A stretch of DNA of 64,000 nt, from assembly GCA_031271975.1 (NCBI GenBank), contig JAISUR010000016.1, positions 186,001 through 250,000 of the forward strand, read 5' to 3'. This document shows positions 34,090-42,405 of the stretch, in pieces; the first letter of the stretch is position 1, and every line of letters begins with the position of its first letter. A program made the translations under genes and the position numbers. Under the pieces are notes generated by a model. That model saw only the letters and a list, made by a program, of their open reading frames with translations. It did not search any database and was not told the origin of the DNA. The DNA comes from Propionibacteriaceae bacterium. GTDB taxonomy: Bacteria; Actinomycetota; Actinomycetes; Propionibacteriales; Propionibacteriaceae.

Positions 34090-35412
34090 GTGAGAAAGCA
34101 AGTAATCGCCATCCTGGCCGCATTGTCATTGGCGACGGTGTTGGCCGGCTGCGGTGGCACCCCGGATTCCGGCAGCAGCAGTGGCGGGGATCAGCCCGCC
34201 GGCGAAGTGAGCGGCAAGATCTCGTTCCTGCACAAGTGGACGGATGACCAATATGCCTACATCTACGCTGACCTTGTCAACGAGTATTTGGCCGCTCATC
34301 CCGGCGTGGAGATCGACATGCAGGCCGTCGGCGACCAGCCGATCAAGGACCAGCTCCGCGTGCTGACCTCGGCTGATGAGCTGCCGGACATCTTCTTCGC
34401 CTGGCCGGGCGACTTCGCCAAGAAGTTCATCCGGGGCGGCTTCGCCGCAGATCTGACTGAGTACCTCGCGGGTGACTGGGGCGACGCTTTCGCCGACTCC
34501 GCACTGGGCGCGTACTCCTACGATGGCAAGAACTACGGTGTGCCGATCAACCAGAACGCCAAGGTCTTCGCGTATTCGAAGAGCGCCTTCGAAAAGGCCG
34601 GGATCTCTGTGCCGACCACCTACGAAGAACTGCTGGCCACCTGCGAGCCGCTCAAAGCGGCCGGTTACAACCCGATCGCCTTCGGAAACCAGTACGGCTG
34701 GCCGGCGATTCACTACATCACGCAGCTCAACGCCGAGTATGTGCCGGCCGACGTCCGCAACGCCGATTACAACCCGGCTGGCGGCGCGTTCACCGATCCG
34801 GGCTACGAGCAGGCGCTGACCACGTTCAAGGATCTGATCGACAAGTGCTCGAAGACTGGCTCCAACGGCATTTCCCACGAGACCGCCCAGGCGGAACTGA
34901 CCACCGGCAAGGCCGGCATGCAGTACGTCGAGGTGCTCGAATTCGTCTCGCTCGACAACACCGAGTCGGTGCCGGCCGAGTTCGTGGACGACTGGGACTT
35001 CTTCGCCTTCCCGCCGATCGCGGGCGCGGCGGGTACCCCCGGAGCCATCACCGGCGCTCCGGACGGCTTCCTGGTCAATGCGAAGAGCCAGAACATGGCC
35101 CTGGCCATCGACTTCCTGAAGTTCCTGACCAGCAAGAGCTCTGAAGGCGCCATCGCCAAGGCCTTCCAGTGGCCGCCGGCAGTGGACGGCGCCGCAGAAG
35201 ATGCCGGATTGAACGAGAAGACGGTTCGCGCCACCGACCTGATGGGCTCCGCCGTTGAGACCGCCGTTTGGCTCGACACCGAAACGCACGCTGAGGTTGC
35301 CCAGGAGTATCTGGCCGGCGTGGAGAAGTTGCTTGCCAATGAAATGACTCCCGCCCAGGTGATGGAGTCTGTGCGTGCGACCGCTAAGCGTGTCGCCGAA
35401 GAAAACTCGTAG
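34090..35412 (+). CDS. ABC sugar-type substrate-binding lipoprotein (FrlO-like)
   Basis: A 440-residue lipoprotein, lipobox LAGC at Cys21, starting at GTG 34090 behind AAAGGAGAG. The family is the carbohydrate type 1 binding proteins: KISFLHKWTDDQYAYIYADLVNEYLAAHPGVEIDM, LPDIFFAWPGDFAKKFI, GVPINQNAKVFAYSKSAFEKAGISVPTTYEELL. A Gly/Ser linker follows the lipid cysteine. Neighbours suggest fructosamines as ligand, delivered to the two permeases after it. Confidence 0.88.
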   Translation: MRKQVIAILAALSLATVLAGCGGTPDSGSSSGGDQPAGEVSGKISFLHKWTDDQYAYIYADLVNEYLAAHPGVEIDMQAVGDQPIKDQLRVLTSADELPDIFFAWPGDFAKKFIRGGFAADLTEYLAGDWGDAFADSALGAYSYDGKNYGVPINQNAKVFAYSKSAFEKAGISVPTTYEELLATCEPLKAAGYNPIAFGNQYGWPAIHYITQLNAEYVPADVRNADYNPAGGAFTDPGYEQALTTFKDLIDKCSKTGSNGISHETAQAELTTGKAGMQYVEVLEFVSLDNTESVPAEFVDDWDFFAFPPIAGAAGTPGAITGAPDGFLVNAKSQNMALAIDFLKFLTSKSSEGAIAKAFQWPPAVDGAAEDAGLNEKTVRATDLMGSAVETAVWLDTETHAEVAQEYLAGVEKLLANEMTPAQVMESVRATAKRVAEENS

Positions 35413-35471
35413 GAACTCGCGGTGTGGGCGGTTCACCGTCGAGCCGCCCACACCAACCTCCGGGAGGGAAC

Positions 35472-36347
35472 ATGAAAGTCCGTCGCGGCATCGGGTATCT
35501 GTGGATATTGCCGGCGATCATGCTGTTGCTGGTATTCGTCTACTACCCGATCGTGGAGAATTTCCGGCTCAGCCTGTACAAGTGGAACGCCTTCCAGCCC
35601 GAGCCCAAGTTCGTTGGGCTGAGCAACTATGAACGCGTCTTCGCCGATGAGGTCTTCTACACTTCCATCTTCAACAACGTCGGGTATGCGGTCATCTCGG
35701 TGATCTTCCAGGTCGGGATCGCGCTGGTGCTCGCGGCCGTCTTGGAAGGTGTGGTGGCGCCCCGGCTGCGCGGGCTATTGCGCACCATCTACTTCATCCC
35801 GGCCACCATCTCGATCACCATCATCGGCTTGCTGTTCCGCAAGATCTACGAGGGCGAAGGCCTGTTCAACGCCTTCCTGGGCCTGTTCGGGATCGAGTCG
35901 GCACACGCCTGGCTGGGCGAAACGTCCACGGCGATCTGGTCGGTGATAGCCATGAGCCAATGGCAGAACTTGGGCTACACGACAATGCTATTTGTGGTGG
36001 CCATCCAGCGCATCCCGCGCGAGTACTACGACGCTGCGGCCGTCGACGGCGCCGGCCCGGTGCGCACTTTCTTCTCTGTCACGGTGCCCCTGGTGCGGGA
36101 GATGACGACGCTGCTGATGATCGTCACCATTTCCGGTGCCTTCCTGGTGTTCAACGAGATCATGGCCACCACCCAGGGCTCGCCGGGCAACTCCAGCCAA
36201 GTGTTGGGCACTTGGCTCTACCAGTCTGCTTTCAAGAATGACGATATGGGCTACGCCGCAGTGGTCGCCGTCGTCATCTTCGCGATCACCTTCACCGCGG
36301 CCCTGCTCCAGTTGGGCTACGGACGTCTGAGGAGGGTTGAGCTATGA
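35472..36347 (+). CDS. ABC sugar permease (FrlN-like)
   Basis: A 291-residue MalF-type permease with six helices. It starts at ATG 35472 behind GGGAGG. An ORF start at 35424 is less likely. The EAA loop is YYDAAAVDGAGPVRTFFSVTVPLVREMTTLL. Opening helix LWILPAIMLLLVFVYYPIVENFRLSLYKW is typical of the family. The stop overlaps the next start (ATGA). It works as a heterodimer with the next gene. Confidence 0.92.
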   Translation: MKVRRGIGYLWILPAIMLLLVFVYYPIVENFRLSLYKWNAFQPEPKFVGLSNYERVFADEVFYTSIFNNVGYAVISVIFQVGIALVLAAVLEGVVAPRLRGLLRTIYFIPATISITIIGLLFRKIYEGEGLFNAFLGLFGIESAHAWLGETSTAIWSVIAMSQWQNLGYTTMLFVVAIQRIPREYYDAAAVDGAGPVRTFFSVTVPLVREMTTLLMIVTISGAFLVFNEIMATTQGSPGNSSQVLGTWLYQSAFKNDDMGYAAVVAVVIFAITFTAALLQLGYGRLRRVEL

Positions 36348-37201
36348 CCGCCGCCACGCTCCCGATCATGCGCAAGCGCCGCATGAAGATCACGCCCGCC
36401 CGGGTCATCCTCGGGGCCGTCCTGGTGTCGTTCGCGATACTGGTGATCTACCCGCTGTTCTGGATGGCGATCTCCGGCTTCAAGACCAACGCCGAGTTGT
36501 ACGGCGATCCGTGGGGCCTGCCCGGCGAATGGCGTATTCAGAACTACGTTCGCGCCTACGAGTATGGCGTGGTCCACTACATCGGCAACTCGTTCATCGT
36601 CACCGCGGGCTCCATCGTGCTGGTGGTGCTGGTCTCCAGCTTCGCCGCGTTTGCGCTGGTACGGGTGAAGATTCCTTTCAACGGACTGTTGACCGGCCTG
36701 ATCCTGGGCGGCCTGATGCTCTCGGAGACGGTGGCGCTGGTGCCGCTGTTCAGGATCATGAAGGCCATCGGCCTGTACAACTCGCTTTTCGGCATCATCA
36801 TTTTGTATACGGCGTTCCGCGTGCCGTTCATCACGTTCCTGATCCGGGCGTACATGATCGACTTGCCGCAAGAGGTGTTCGACTCGGCCGTCGTGGACGG
36901 CTGCAACACTTGGCAGATCTTCTGGCGCATCACGATGCCGCTGTGCTTCCCGATCCTGATTTCGGCCGCGATCCTGCAGGCCTTGTTCAGTTGGAACGAG
37001 TTCGTCTTCGCGTTGGTGTTCATCAAAGACGATGTGCTGAAGACGATGCCGGTGGGCCTGATGGCCCTGCAATCCAGATTGACTACCAACTGGCCGGTGG
37101 TGTTTGCTGGCCTGACGATTGCCGCGCTGCCGATGGTGCTGGCGTTCCTGTTCGGGCAGCGGCACTTCGTGAAGGGCATCACGGAGGGCATTGGAAAGTA
37201 G
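36344..37201 (+). CDS. ABC sugar permease (FrlM-like)
   Basis: A 285-residue MalG-type permease. The first helix is RVILGAVLVSFAILVIYPLFWMAISGFKTNAEL. The EAA loop is VFDSAVVDGCNTWQIFWRITMPLCFPILIS, and it ends FLFGQRHFVKGITEGIGK. No ATPase gene is in the cluster, so a shared MsmX/MsiK-type ATPase elsewhere on the chromosome must power the pair, as in Bacillus. Confidence 0.92.
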   Translation: MTAATLPIMRKRRMKITPARVILGAVLVSFAILVIYPLFWMAISGFKTNAELYGDPWGLPGEWRIQNYVRAYEYGVVHYIGNSFIVTAGSIVLVVLVSSFAAFALVRVKIPFNGLLTGLILGGLMLSETVALVPLFRIMKAIGLYNSLFGIIILYTAFRVPFITFLIRAYMIDLPQEVFDSAVVDGCNTWQIFWRITMPLCFPILISAAILQALFSWNEFVFALVFIKDDVLKTMPVGLMALQSRLTTNWPVVFAGLTIAALPMVLAFLFGQRHFVKGITEGIGK

Positions 37202-37258
37202 CCAGGGTCCGGTTAGCAGTCCCGGACGGTTCATGTATTGCAGAAAGATGAGGAAGGA

Positions 37259-38500
37259 GTGCTGCAGCTCAAGCGGCTGTTGCTGCCCGCCGGCTCCCTG
37301 ACGCCGGAATGTAGATGGATTGTTGGTATTGAAGCGGTCTTGGCCGGGGCGAAGTTCTCGGTCCCGTTCTTGACGCTGTACCTGGCTCAGTGCCTGGGAT
37401 TGAGTTTCGCGATGGCCGGCCTGTTGGTGGCCATCCGCGGTTGCGGTGGCCTGATGGCCGGCTTCGTGTGCGGGGCTGCCGCAGACTTCTTGGGAGAGAA
37501 GAAGGTGCTCGGCGTGCTGGTGGTCGGCCAGATCGCCTGTGCCGCCGCGATACCCCATCTGTTGGAGTTTCCCGAGCTGGTCGCGGGGTTCTTCTTGCTG
37601 GGTTTCTTCATCAATGGCACCGCTCCGGTGTTCGCCTCCCTGCTGGTGCGCTCCATGCCGATCACCGGTTGGACGCAGGCGTATTCGGCCGAATATTGGG
37701 CAGTCAACGTGGGTTTCGCGGTGACCGCGATCTGCGGTGGCTGGGTGGCGGCCGTCGACTACGCGATGCTGTTCTACCTGGAGGCGGGCTTGTCTTGCGG
37801 CGCGCTGCTGCTGGCGATGGTGAAGTTGCCCACGTCCAACAAACCGCGCCGCCAACGTGCAAACCGCAAACCGACGCCCTGTGGCATCTTGCGCCGCGCG
37901 GGCCATGTCCTGGATCGGGTGCTGATCGCCGCCCAAGACAAGTTGGCGGTTGCCTTGATCAGCGCGTCCTTCCTTTTCGCGCTGTGTCTGAGCCAAATGA
38001 CGTCGACACTGCCCCTGGACATGGAGTTGCAGGGGTACTCCCCGGATCAGTATGGCTACGTGATCTTCTGGAACGGGGCGCTGCTCTCACTTGTGCAGAT
38101 CTCCGCGGGCAAGGTGATCGCGGACATGCGCAAAATGCGCCTCTTGGTATCGGCGGCGGTCATTTCCGGGGCGGGCTACGCGCTGCTGTCGTTCACAGTG
38201 ACCCCGTTGTGGTTCGTGCTGATTTGCGTGACGATCTGGACGGCGGGGGAGATGGTGGATGCCCCAGTGCGTTCGACAGTCGTCAGTTCGCTGGCCAAGT
38301 CGGGCTCGCGCGGCCGCTATCTCGGACTGCTGACGGCCGCGCTGACCGCGGGCTACTGCTTCGGCCCGCTGCTCGGCGGCTGGCTGCTGGAATCCTTCGG
38401 CAGGATCGCCCTTTGGCTCTGCACGGGATTGCTCGCCGGCGTGGCCGCCGGAATCCGTTTCGCCGTCGCACGGCGCATCGAGCGACGTCTGGCCACTTGA
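37259..38500 (+). CDS. Major facilitator superfamily transporter
   Basis: About 413 residues with twelve predicted helices. The loop between helices 2 and 3 has GAAADFLGEKKVLGVLVVGQ in the place of the MFS motif GxxxDRxGxR. The central loop is basic (NKPRRQRANRKP). Start uncertain: a TTG at 37238, GTG 37259 and TTG 37280 are in frame, and AGGAAGGAG (37251-37259) would best serve the last. It lies 58 bases after the permease and is probably part of the operon. Possibly it exports or imports a sugar or amine. No substrate can be given. Confidence 0.82.
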   Translation: MLQLKRLLLPAGSLTPECRWIVGIEAVLAGAKFSVPFLTLYLAQCLGLSFAMAGLLVAIRGCGGLMAGFVCGAAADFLGEKKVLGVLVVGQIACAAAIPHLLEFPELVAGFFLLGFFINGTAPVFASLLVRSMPITGWTQAYSAEYWAVNVGFAVTAICGGWVAAVDYAMLFYLEAGLSCGALLLAMVKLPTSNKPRRQRANRKPTPCGILRRAGHVLDRVLIAAQDKLAVALISASFLFALCLSQMTSTLPLDMELQGYSPDQYGYVIFWNGALLSLVQISAGKVIADMRKMRLLVSAAVISGAGYALLSFTVTPLWFVLICVTIWTAGEMVDAPVRSTVVSSLAKSGSRGRYLGLLTAALTAGYCFGPLLGGWLLESFGRIALWLCTGLLAGVAAGIRFAVARRIERRLAT

Positions 38501-38601
38501 GCCCTGACGGCGGCACACGCCCGGTCGGGTCATGCGGTGAGGATGCCGGCGTTCGCGTGGAGAGCAGAGCCAGACCCCCTTGCTCACCTTCATTCCATTG
38601 G

Positions 38602-38690
38602 CGTCATGCCGGGCTTGTTCCGGCATCTCGGACGTAGTCCGGTTTGCATGTCGGCTTGTTTCGGGTTTCCGGGCGTGGTTCGGTCTTGTT
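38602..38690. repeat. Composite palindromic repeat, copy B
   Basis: It begins with GTCATGCCGGGCTTGTTCC, continues through a CGGACGTAGTCCG stem and ends in a second unit, CTTGTTTCGGGTTTCCGGGC followed by GTGGTTCGGTCTTGTT. The last part recurs at 41283-41319 with four differences. It lies between the MFS gene and the 38.7-41.2 kb module. The rest of the 256-bp gap holds the promoter region listed next. Confidence 0.7.
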
Positions 38691-38700
38691 TGTCTGGTTA

Positions 38701-38739
38701 GGGTTCGTCGGGCGCTATGATGTGGGGTGTAGCGAACCC
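38701..38739 (+). promoter_or_regulatory. Promoter-like region with a 7-bp inverted repeat
   Basis: TATGAT (38716-38721) is a good -10 element. It is framed by a perfect inverted repeat GGGTTCG (38701-38707) and CGAACCC (38733-38739), which may be an operator. AGAGGAG and the TTG start of the next gene follow. No clear -35. Confidence 0.45.
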
Positions 38740-38756
38740 CCGCAGAGGAGTCCCCG

Positions 38757-40118
38757 TTGTCTGGTTATGAAGATATGCCGCGGCTCGTTGGCGAGTTAAA
38801 GCGCGCGGCGATTGACGCGTATATGAAGAGCCATGCGTGGTTGCCAGCCGGTGATCATTACATGCCGAAGCATCCGGTGGATTGGGGTGCGCCGTACACG
38901 AGTGTGGAAGTGACCAGGCCCAAGAAAGACGGGACTGGCGGTGGCCGGTTCACCGCGTTGACGGAGGGCGCTCCTGGCACTGAGGATTCCAGGTATGTGG
39001 GCGCGTTCAACAGTGTGCGTTCGTGGGTTGATAGCACGGTCGAGTTGCTGGTCAGGATTCCGGACGGGTCCTCGTATGACGGCCCGTACCAACAGTTGGC
39101 CGGGTTCTTCCTCTACTTGCCGCGGCCTGGCAAGGCTGGGGTCAATCTGCAGTTCTTGAGGAATTGGGCCTGGTTGCGTGAGGCATTGGATCATGACCGG
39201 ATGCGGGGCCAGTTCGTCGAGGCGTTCGATGCTTATATTGATGCGCTGCCGGGTGTGGTGGCGAATTTCAGCGGGATGGTGTTGGCGTTGATGGCTGGGT
39301 TGAAGGCCGAGCAGGTGTTGATGCGGAACGCCCGCGAGGACGCGGTGAGGATTGTGGAGTCGGCGATCGCGTCGTTTAACGAGTGTGTGGCTGTGGGAGA
39401 GTCTTCGTATGAGAAGGCTTGGGACAAAGGTTTTGCGGTCACCTCGACGATCGCGAGTGCGATCAGCCTGCTGGTCCCGGGCGGTATCGGGTTTTCCATC
39501 ACCGCCGGCACAATTGCCATCACGCTGGCTGATTCTGCACCCAAACTCGCCGACTACGCGTTCCCACCAGCGCCCGGCCTGGTCTTCGACGATGTGCGGA
39601 AAGCCACGGCACAGGCCGTCAGCAGTCTGCTTCTGGTCATAGAAGAGGTGGAAAAAGGCATGAGCCTGGTGCAGAAGGATAATCGGATTAAGGTGTTGGG
39701 GAATGAGAAGCAGAAGCCGTTTGATCTCGACAGTGGGTTGCGGCATGCTCGGCGACCGGCGGATTTCCAGTTGAATCCTGCTATCAGTGAGGATGCGGTC
39801 GGTGTTGTGCTTGGGGCGTTGGATGGTATCGGGGACGTACTTAGGAAGGCCCGGGCCAGGTTGTTGTGTACGGAGTATTACAGCGCGTGGTGGCGCCCGA
39901 TCGGCTTGGGTATGGGCTCGTATGGGTTCCGGCAGGATTGGCTGGGCCTGCTGTCCGATGTGGACAAGCGACTGGATGACTTGCGCGAGGAAGTCGTGGA
40001 CGCCCGTGCCCGGTTTGATTTGGGCGCGCGGGCTTTGATTCAGCAGGACTGCGACATCGCCAAACAGTTGCAGGAATATGCGGACAACTATGTTGACCCG
40101 TATCCGAATCTGCTGTGA
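38757..40118 (+). CDS. Unrecognised 453-residue helical protein
   Basis: TTG start, six bases after AGAGGAG. No signal peptide. The protein is largely helical. A central hydrophobic segment at about 220-262 (VTSTIASAISLLVPGGIGFS, then ITAGTIAITLAD) could insert in a membrane, and a coiled C-terminal part (DVDKRLDDLREEVVDARARF) follows. The N-terminal part has many aromatic residues (HAWLPAGDHYMPKHPVDWGAPY). The gene reads through to overlap a lipoprotein gene. Codon use is less GC-rich than in the core genes. I recognise no family. A pore-forming or secreted toxin with a lipoprotein partner is one idea. Confidence 0.7.
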   Translation: MSGYEDMPRLVGELKRAAIDAYMKSHAWLPAGDHYMPKHPVDWGAPYTSVEVTRPKKDGTGGGRFTALTEGAPGTEDSRYVGAFNSVRSWVDSTVELLVRIPDGSSYDGPYQQLAGFFLYLPRPGKAGVNLQFLRNWAWLREALDHDRMRGQFVEAFDAYIDALPGVVANFSGMVLALMAGLKAEQVLMRNAREDAVRIVESAIASFNECVAVGESSYEKAWDKGFAVTSTIASAISLLVPGGIGFSITAGTIAITLADSAPKLADYAFPPAPGLVFDDVRKATAQAVSSLLLVIEEVEKGMSLVQKDNRIKVLGNEKQKPFDLDSGLRHARRPADFQLNPAISEDAVGVVLGALDGIGDVLRKARARLLCTEYYSAWWRPIGLGMGSYGFRQDWLGLLSDVDKRLDDLREEVVDARARFDLGARALIQQDCDIAKQLQEYADNYVDPYPNLL

Positions 40119-40129
40119 AAGGGAGCCAA

Positions 40130-41242
40130 GTGACCAGGAGAAGAAGGTTGCGTGCCGGTATGGCCGTGTTGGTCACGCTGGCTTGTTCGATCAGCATGGC
40201 TGGTTGCGCGCCGGCCAAAGAACTCGGGCCCAAAGAAGTCGTCGAAGCCTACTTGCAGGCGATAGCCGACGGCCACGCCACAGACGCGCTGTCATACGAT
40301 CTGTCACTCGTTGTGTTGCGTTACGGAGAGCCGGGGCCGCTGCTCACAGACGCGGTGCTCGCAGAGAGCCGTGAGCTGGCGCCGATGGCTGTTGTGACCG
40401 TGTCAGATCCGGAGCTTGATGGGCTCGGAGACGCTGAAGTCGTGGCGCAATACAAACTGGGCGACGAAATGATTGAGCACACCTTCGAACTAAGCCACCA
40501 CGACGCCGAGGGAGCCGACTACAAGCCCGGGTGGTATCTGTCTGACACATCGACAAACGTGTGGCTGGAGTCAGACGACTGGACATTGCATGTGGGCGAC
40601 GGGTCGGCGATCGGCTTGAATCTGTCTGGCGTACCCGTGGATCCGTCCTCACACGTCACGCTCTTTCCCGGCGTATACCAGCTTTCGGTTTCGAATCCGG
40701 GAGTGGTTCTTACCGGGGGAGAATTCACGGTTTGGACCACGAGTTCCGCGCTGGTCCAAACGCCTGTGGAGGCTTCCTTGTCGTTGACTGATGGGTTGCA
40801 GGAGCGGATCGGTCAGGAGGCGCAGAAGATGTTCGAGGCTTGTTTGAATCAGCCTCTGGCGGTCACGACGTGCGGTTTTGGCATGGAGGGCTTGTTGGAG
40901 GCCGGGGTGGACGAGTCGACGATCAAGTGGGAGATGGTTGACGAACGGGGACAAGACAGCGGGACGCCGGGGTTTGATATGTCTACGTGGGAGTGGTGTT
41001 TGCGTGACGGCTTGGCCATGCCGACCGGGGCGGAGTACGGCTCGGACATCGGCGCGTACGAGTTGCGGCTCAAGAGCGCGAAAATGAAGGACGGTTCCGA
41101 GGTTGGGCGCTCTGTTCGTGGCACTTCCACGCTGCAGGTCACCAGTCCTTGCGTGGACATCAGCGATCCGGATTATCCCAAGATGACCTTCGCCGACACG
41201 GTGGGAACCCTGCAACCGGACACGACAATGACATTTTGCTGA
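40130..41242 (+). CDS. Lipoprotein paired with the 453-residue protein
   Basis: A 370-residue lipoprotein. GTG 40130 follows GGGAG closely, and a GTG at 40115 would overlap the previous stop. Basic start (TRRRRLRAG), hydrophobic core and lipobox SMAGC (Cys26). The N-terminal part (LGPKEVVEAYLQAIADGHATDALSYD) resembles the NTF2-like DUF4878 fold of actinobacterial lipoproteins. The rest is beta-rich with several Cys (FEACLN, TTCGFG, EWCLRD, SPCVD, TFC). It would face outside. Its pairing with the upstream gene suggests a shared, unknown job. Confidence 0.75.
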   Translation: MTRRRRLRAGMAVLVTLACSISMAGCAPAKELGPKEVVEAYLQAIADGHATDALSYDLSLVVLRYGEPGPLLTDAVLAESRELAPMAVVTVSDPELDGLGDAEVVAQYKLGDEMIEHTFELSHHDAEGADYKPGWYLSDTSTNVWLESDDWTLHVGDGSAIGLNLSGVPVDPSSHVTLFPGVYQLSVSNPGVVLTGGEFTVWTTSSALVQTPVEASLSLTDGLQERIGQEAQKMFEACLNQPLAVTTCGFGMEGLLEAGVDESTIKWEMVDERGQDSGTPGFDMSTWEWCLRDGLAMPTGAEYGSDIGAYELRLKSAKMKDGSEVGRSVRGTSTLQVTSPCVDISDPDYPKMTFADTVGTLQPDTTMTFC

Positions 41243-41270
41243 GCGGCACCCCAACGGCCCATTCCATCCG

Positions 41271-41319
41271 TGTCATGCCGGGCTTGTTCCGGGATTTTCG
41301 GGCGTGGTTCGGTGTTGTT
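41271..41319. repeat. Composite palindromic repeat, copy C
   Basis: It begins GTCATGCCGGGCTTGTTCC and goes straight into the unit also found at the end of copy B. The flanking CATTCCAT at 41260 also matches the sequence before copy B (38591). The 149-bp gap 41243-41391 otherwise holds only a -10 element. Confidence 0.65.
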
Positions 41320-41379
41320 GGTGGCAGTACGGCATGCCCAGGAGGCGCATGAATGTGTGCCCGGTTCCGTTCTGGCCGG

Positions 41380-41385
41380 TACGAT
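41380..41385 (+). promoter_or_regulatory. -10 element of a leaderless transcript
   Basis: TACGAT ends six bases before ATG 41392 and fixes that start over the upstream in-frame ATG region at 41353. Confidence 0.45.
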
Positions 41386-41391
41386 GGCGGA

Positions 41392-41781
41392 ATGATCTAT
41401 CCGACGGTCGAACAGATCGCCGCCGAGGTCCGGCAGTGCTTGGACGCGGGCGATCAAACGGCCGCGATGCGGGTGCTGGCCGACGGAGTCAATCGGCTGC
41501 ATTGGGCGGTCGATGCTGGCCAGCTAGACGACGCGATCGGCCAAGAGCCGCCGTCCACCGGTGATATTCGCTGGGACACTCTTCTTGCCGCCAGTGTTCG
41601 CTACCGGCTGCACGCCATCGGCGTCGACCCGCCGGCGTGGACACTGAAGCCGCCGCTGCCGAAGTTCTTCGCGCCGTTTGCCTGGACGAAAGAGAAGTTC
41701 TACCTCGACTGGGCGGGCGCTCCGGCGGAGTTCCTCCGCGTGGGCATATTGATGCACGAACGGGAGTTGTCCACAGCATGA
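41392..41781 (+). CDS. Small partner of a nucleotidyltransferase, function unknown
   Basis: A 129-residue protein (MIYPTVEQIAAEVRQCL). The first half is helical (QIAAEVRQCLDAGDQTAAMRVLADGVNRLHWAV). The second half is Pro and aromatic rich (PPLPKFFAPFAWTKEKFYLDW). The stop overlaps the start of the nucleotidyltransferase gene (ATGA). Nucleotidyltransferase toxins of the AbiEii and MNT types are usually paired with a small antitoxin upstream, so this may be one. It does not look like a known antitoxin family, so the call rests on context. Confidence 0.6.
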   Translation: MIYPTVEQIAAEVRQCLDAGDQTAAMRVLADGVNRLHWAVDAGQLDDAIGQEPPSTGDIRWDTLLAASVRYRLHAIGVDPPAWTLKPPLPKFFAPFAWTKEKFYLDWAGAPAEFLRVGILMHERELSTA

Positions 41782-42344
41782 GCACTGTTGGGGCGAGAAT
41801 GGACCGGGATGGCATCTTGCGTTTGCTGACCCAGGTCGGATGTCTGCTGGAGAGCCAGGGCCAGACGGCCGAGTTGTATGTTGTTGGCGGCGCGGCGATG
41901 GCGCTCACTCTTGACAGCCGCCGGACCACCGCTGACATTGATGCTTCAGTCTCCGGCGCATCCGACGCGTTCTGGGCTGCTGTGGAGACTGTGGGGCGTG
42001 ATAACGGGCTGCCGCCGGACTGGTTAAACACGACGGCGACTATGTTCTTCACCAATGAGCCGGACAGCGACGCGGTCGAGTTCAACATGCCCGGGTTGCG
42101 GGTCCTGGCGGGCTCCGCGAAGCACTTGATCGCCATGAAACTGCGGGCGCTGCGGGAGCGCGACATGGACGACTTGGAAGTCTTGTTCCGGGCTGCTGGC
42201 GTGACGACCCCGGAGCAGGCGGCGGCTGTCCACGACCAACTGTTTGACGACACCTATCCCGGATACTGGCCCGAGGACGAGGCGCTGTTCCGTGCCCGCG
42301 AGGTGTTTGCCCGCGCGGCAAGACTGGGCCGCCCGCTCGCATAG
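41778..42344 (+). CDS. DUF6036-type nucleotidyltransferase
   Basis: A 188-residue protein. The nucleotidyltransferase core is YVVGGAAMALTLDSRRTTADIDAS: the GG motif followed by Asp-x-Asp, the metal-binding pair of the DNA polymerase beta fold. LRVLAGSAKHLIAMKLRALRERDMDDLEVL is the helix and lysine segment typical of AbiEii-like and DUF6036 proteins, several of which are toxins that modify tRNA. It is coupled to the gene before it. Together they look like a two-gene toxin-antitoxin or phage-defence module bounded by repeats C and D. Confidence 0.75.
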   Translation: MSTVGARMDRDGILRLLTQVGCLLESQGQTAELYVVGGAAMALTLDSRRTTADIDASVSGASDAFWAAVETVGRDNGLPPDWLNTTATMFFTNEPDSDAVEFNMPGLRVLAGSAKHLIAMKLRALRERDMDDLEVLFRAAGVTTPEQAAAVHDQLFDDTYPGYWPEDEALFRAREVFARAARLGRPLA

Positions 42345-42351
42345 TACCCGT

Positions 42352-42392
42352 GTCATGCCGGGCAAGTTCTGGCGTGTCGGACGCAGTCCGGT
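42352..42392. repeat. Composite palindromic repeat, copy D
   Basis: GTCATGCCGGGCAAGTTCTG, then GGCGTGTCGGACGCAGTCCG. It is a degenerate short copy, eight bases after the nucleotidyltransferase stop and just beyond the stop of the minus-strand SIS gene. Confidence 0.6.
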
Positions 42393-42405
42393 CTAGTTGG
42401 TCTGG

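Noticed and set aside
37390-38637. Long open frame inside the MFS gene
   Set aside because: It is a high-GC frame shadow of a clear membrane transporter, without any recognisable domain.
38757-40118. Type VII secretion (WXG100/LXG) substrate
   Set aside because: The protein is helical with a hydrophobic centre, but I find no WXG motif, no C-terminal YxxxD/E signal that convinces, and no secretion genes nearby.
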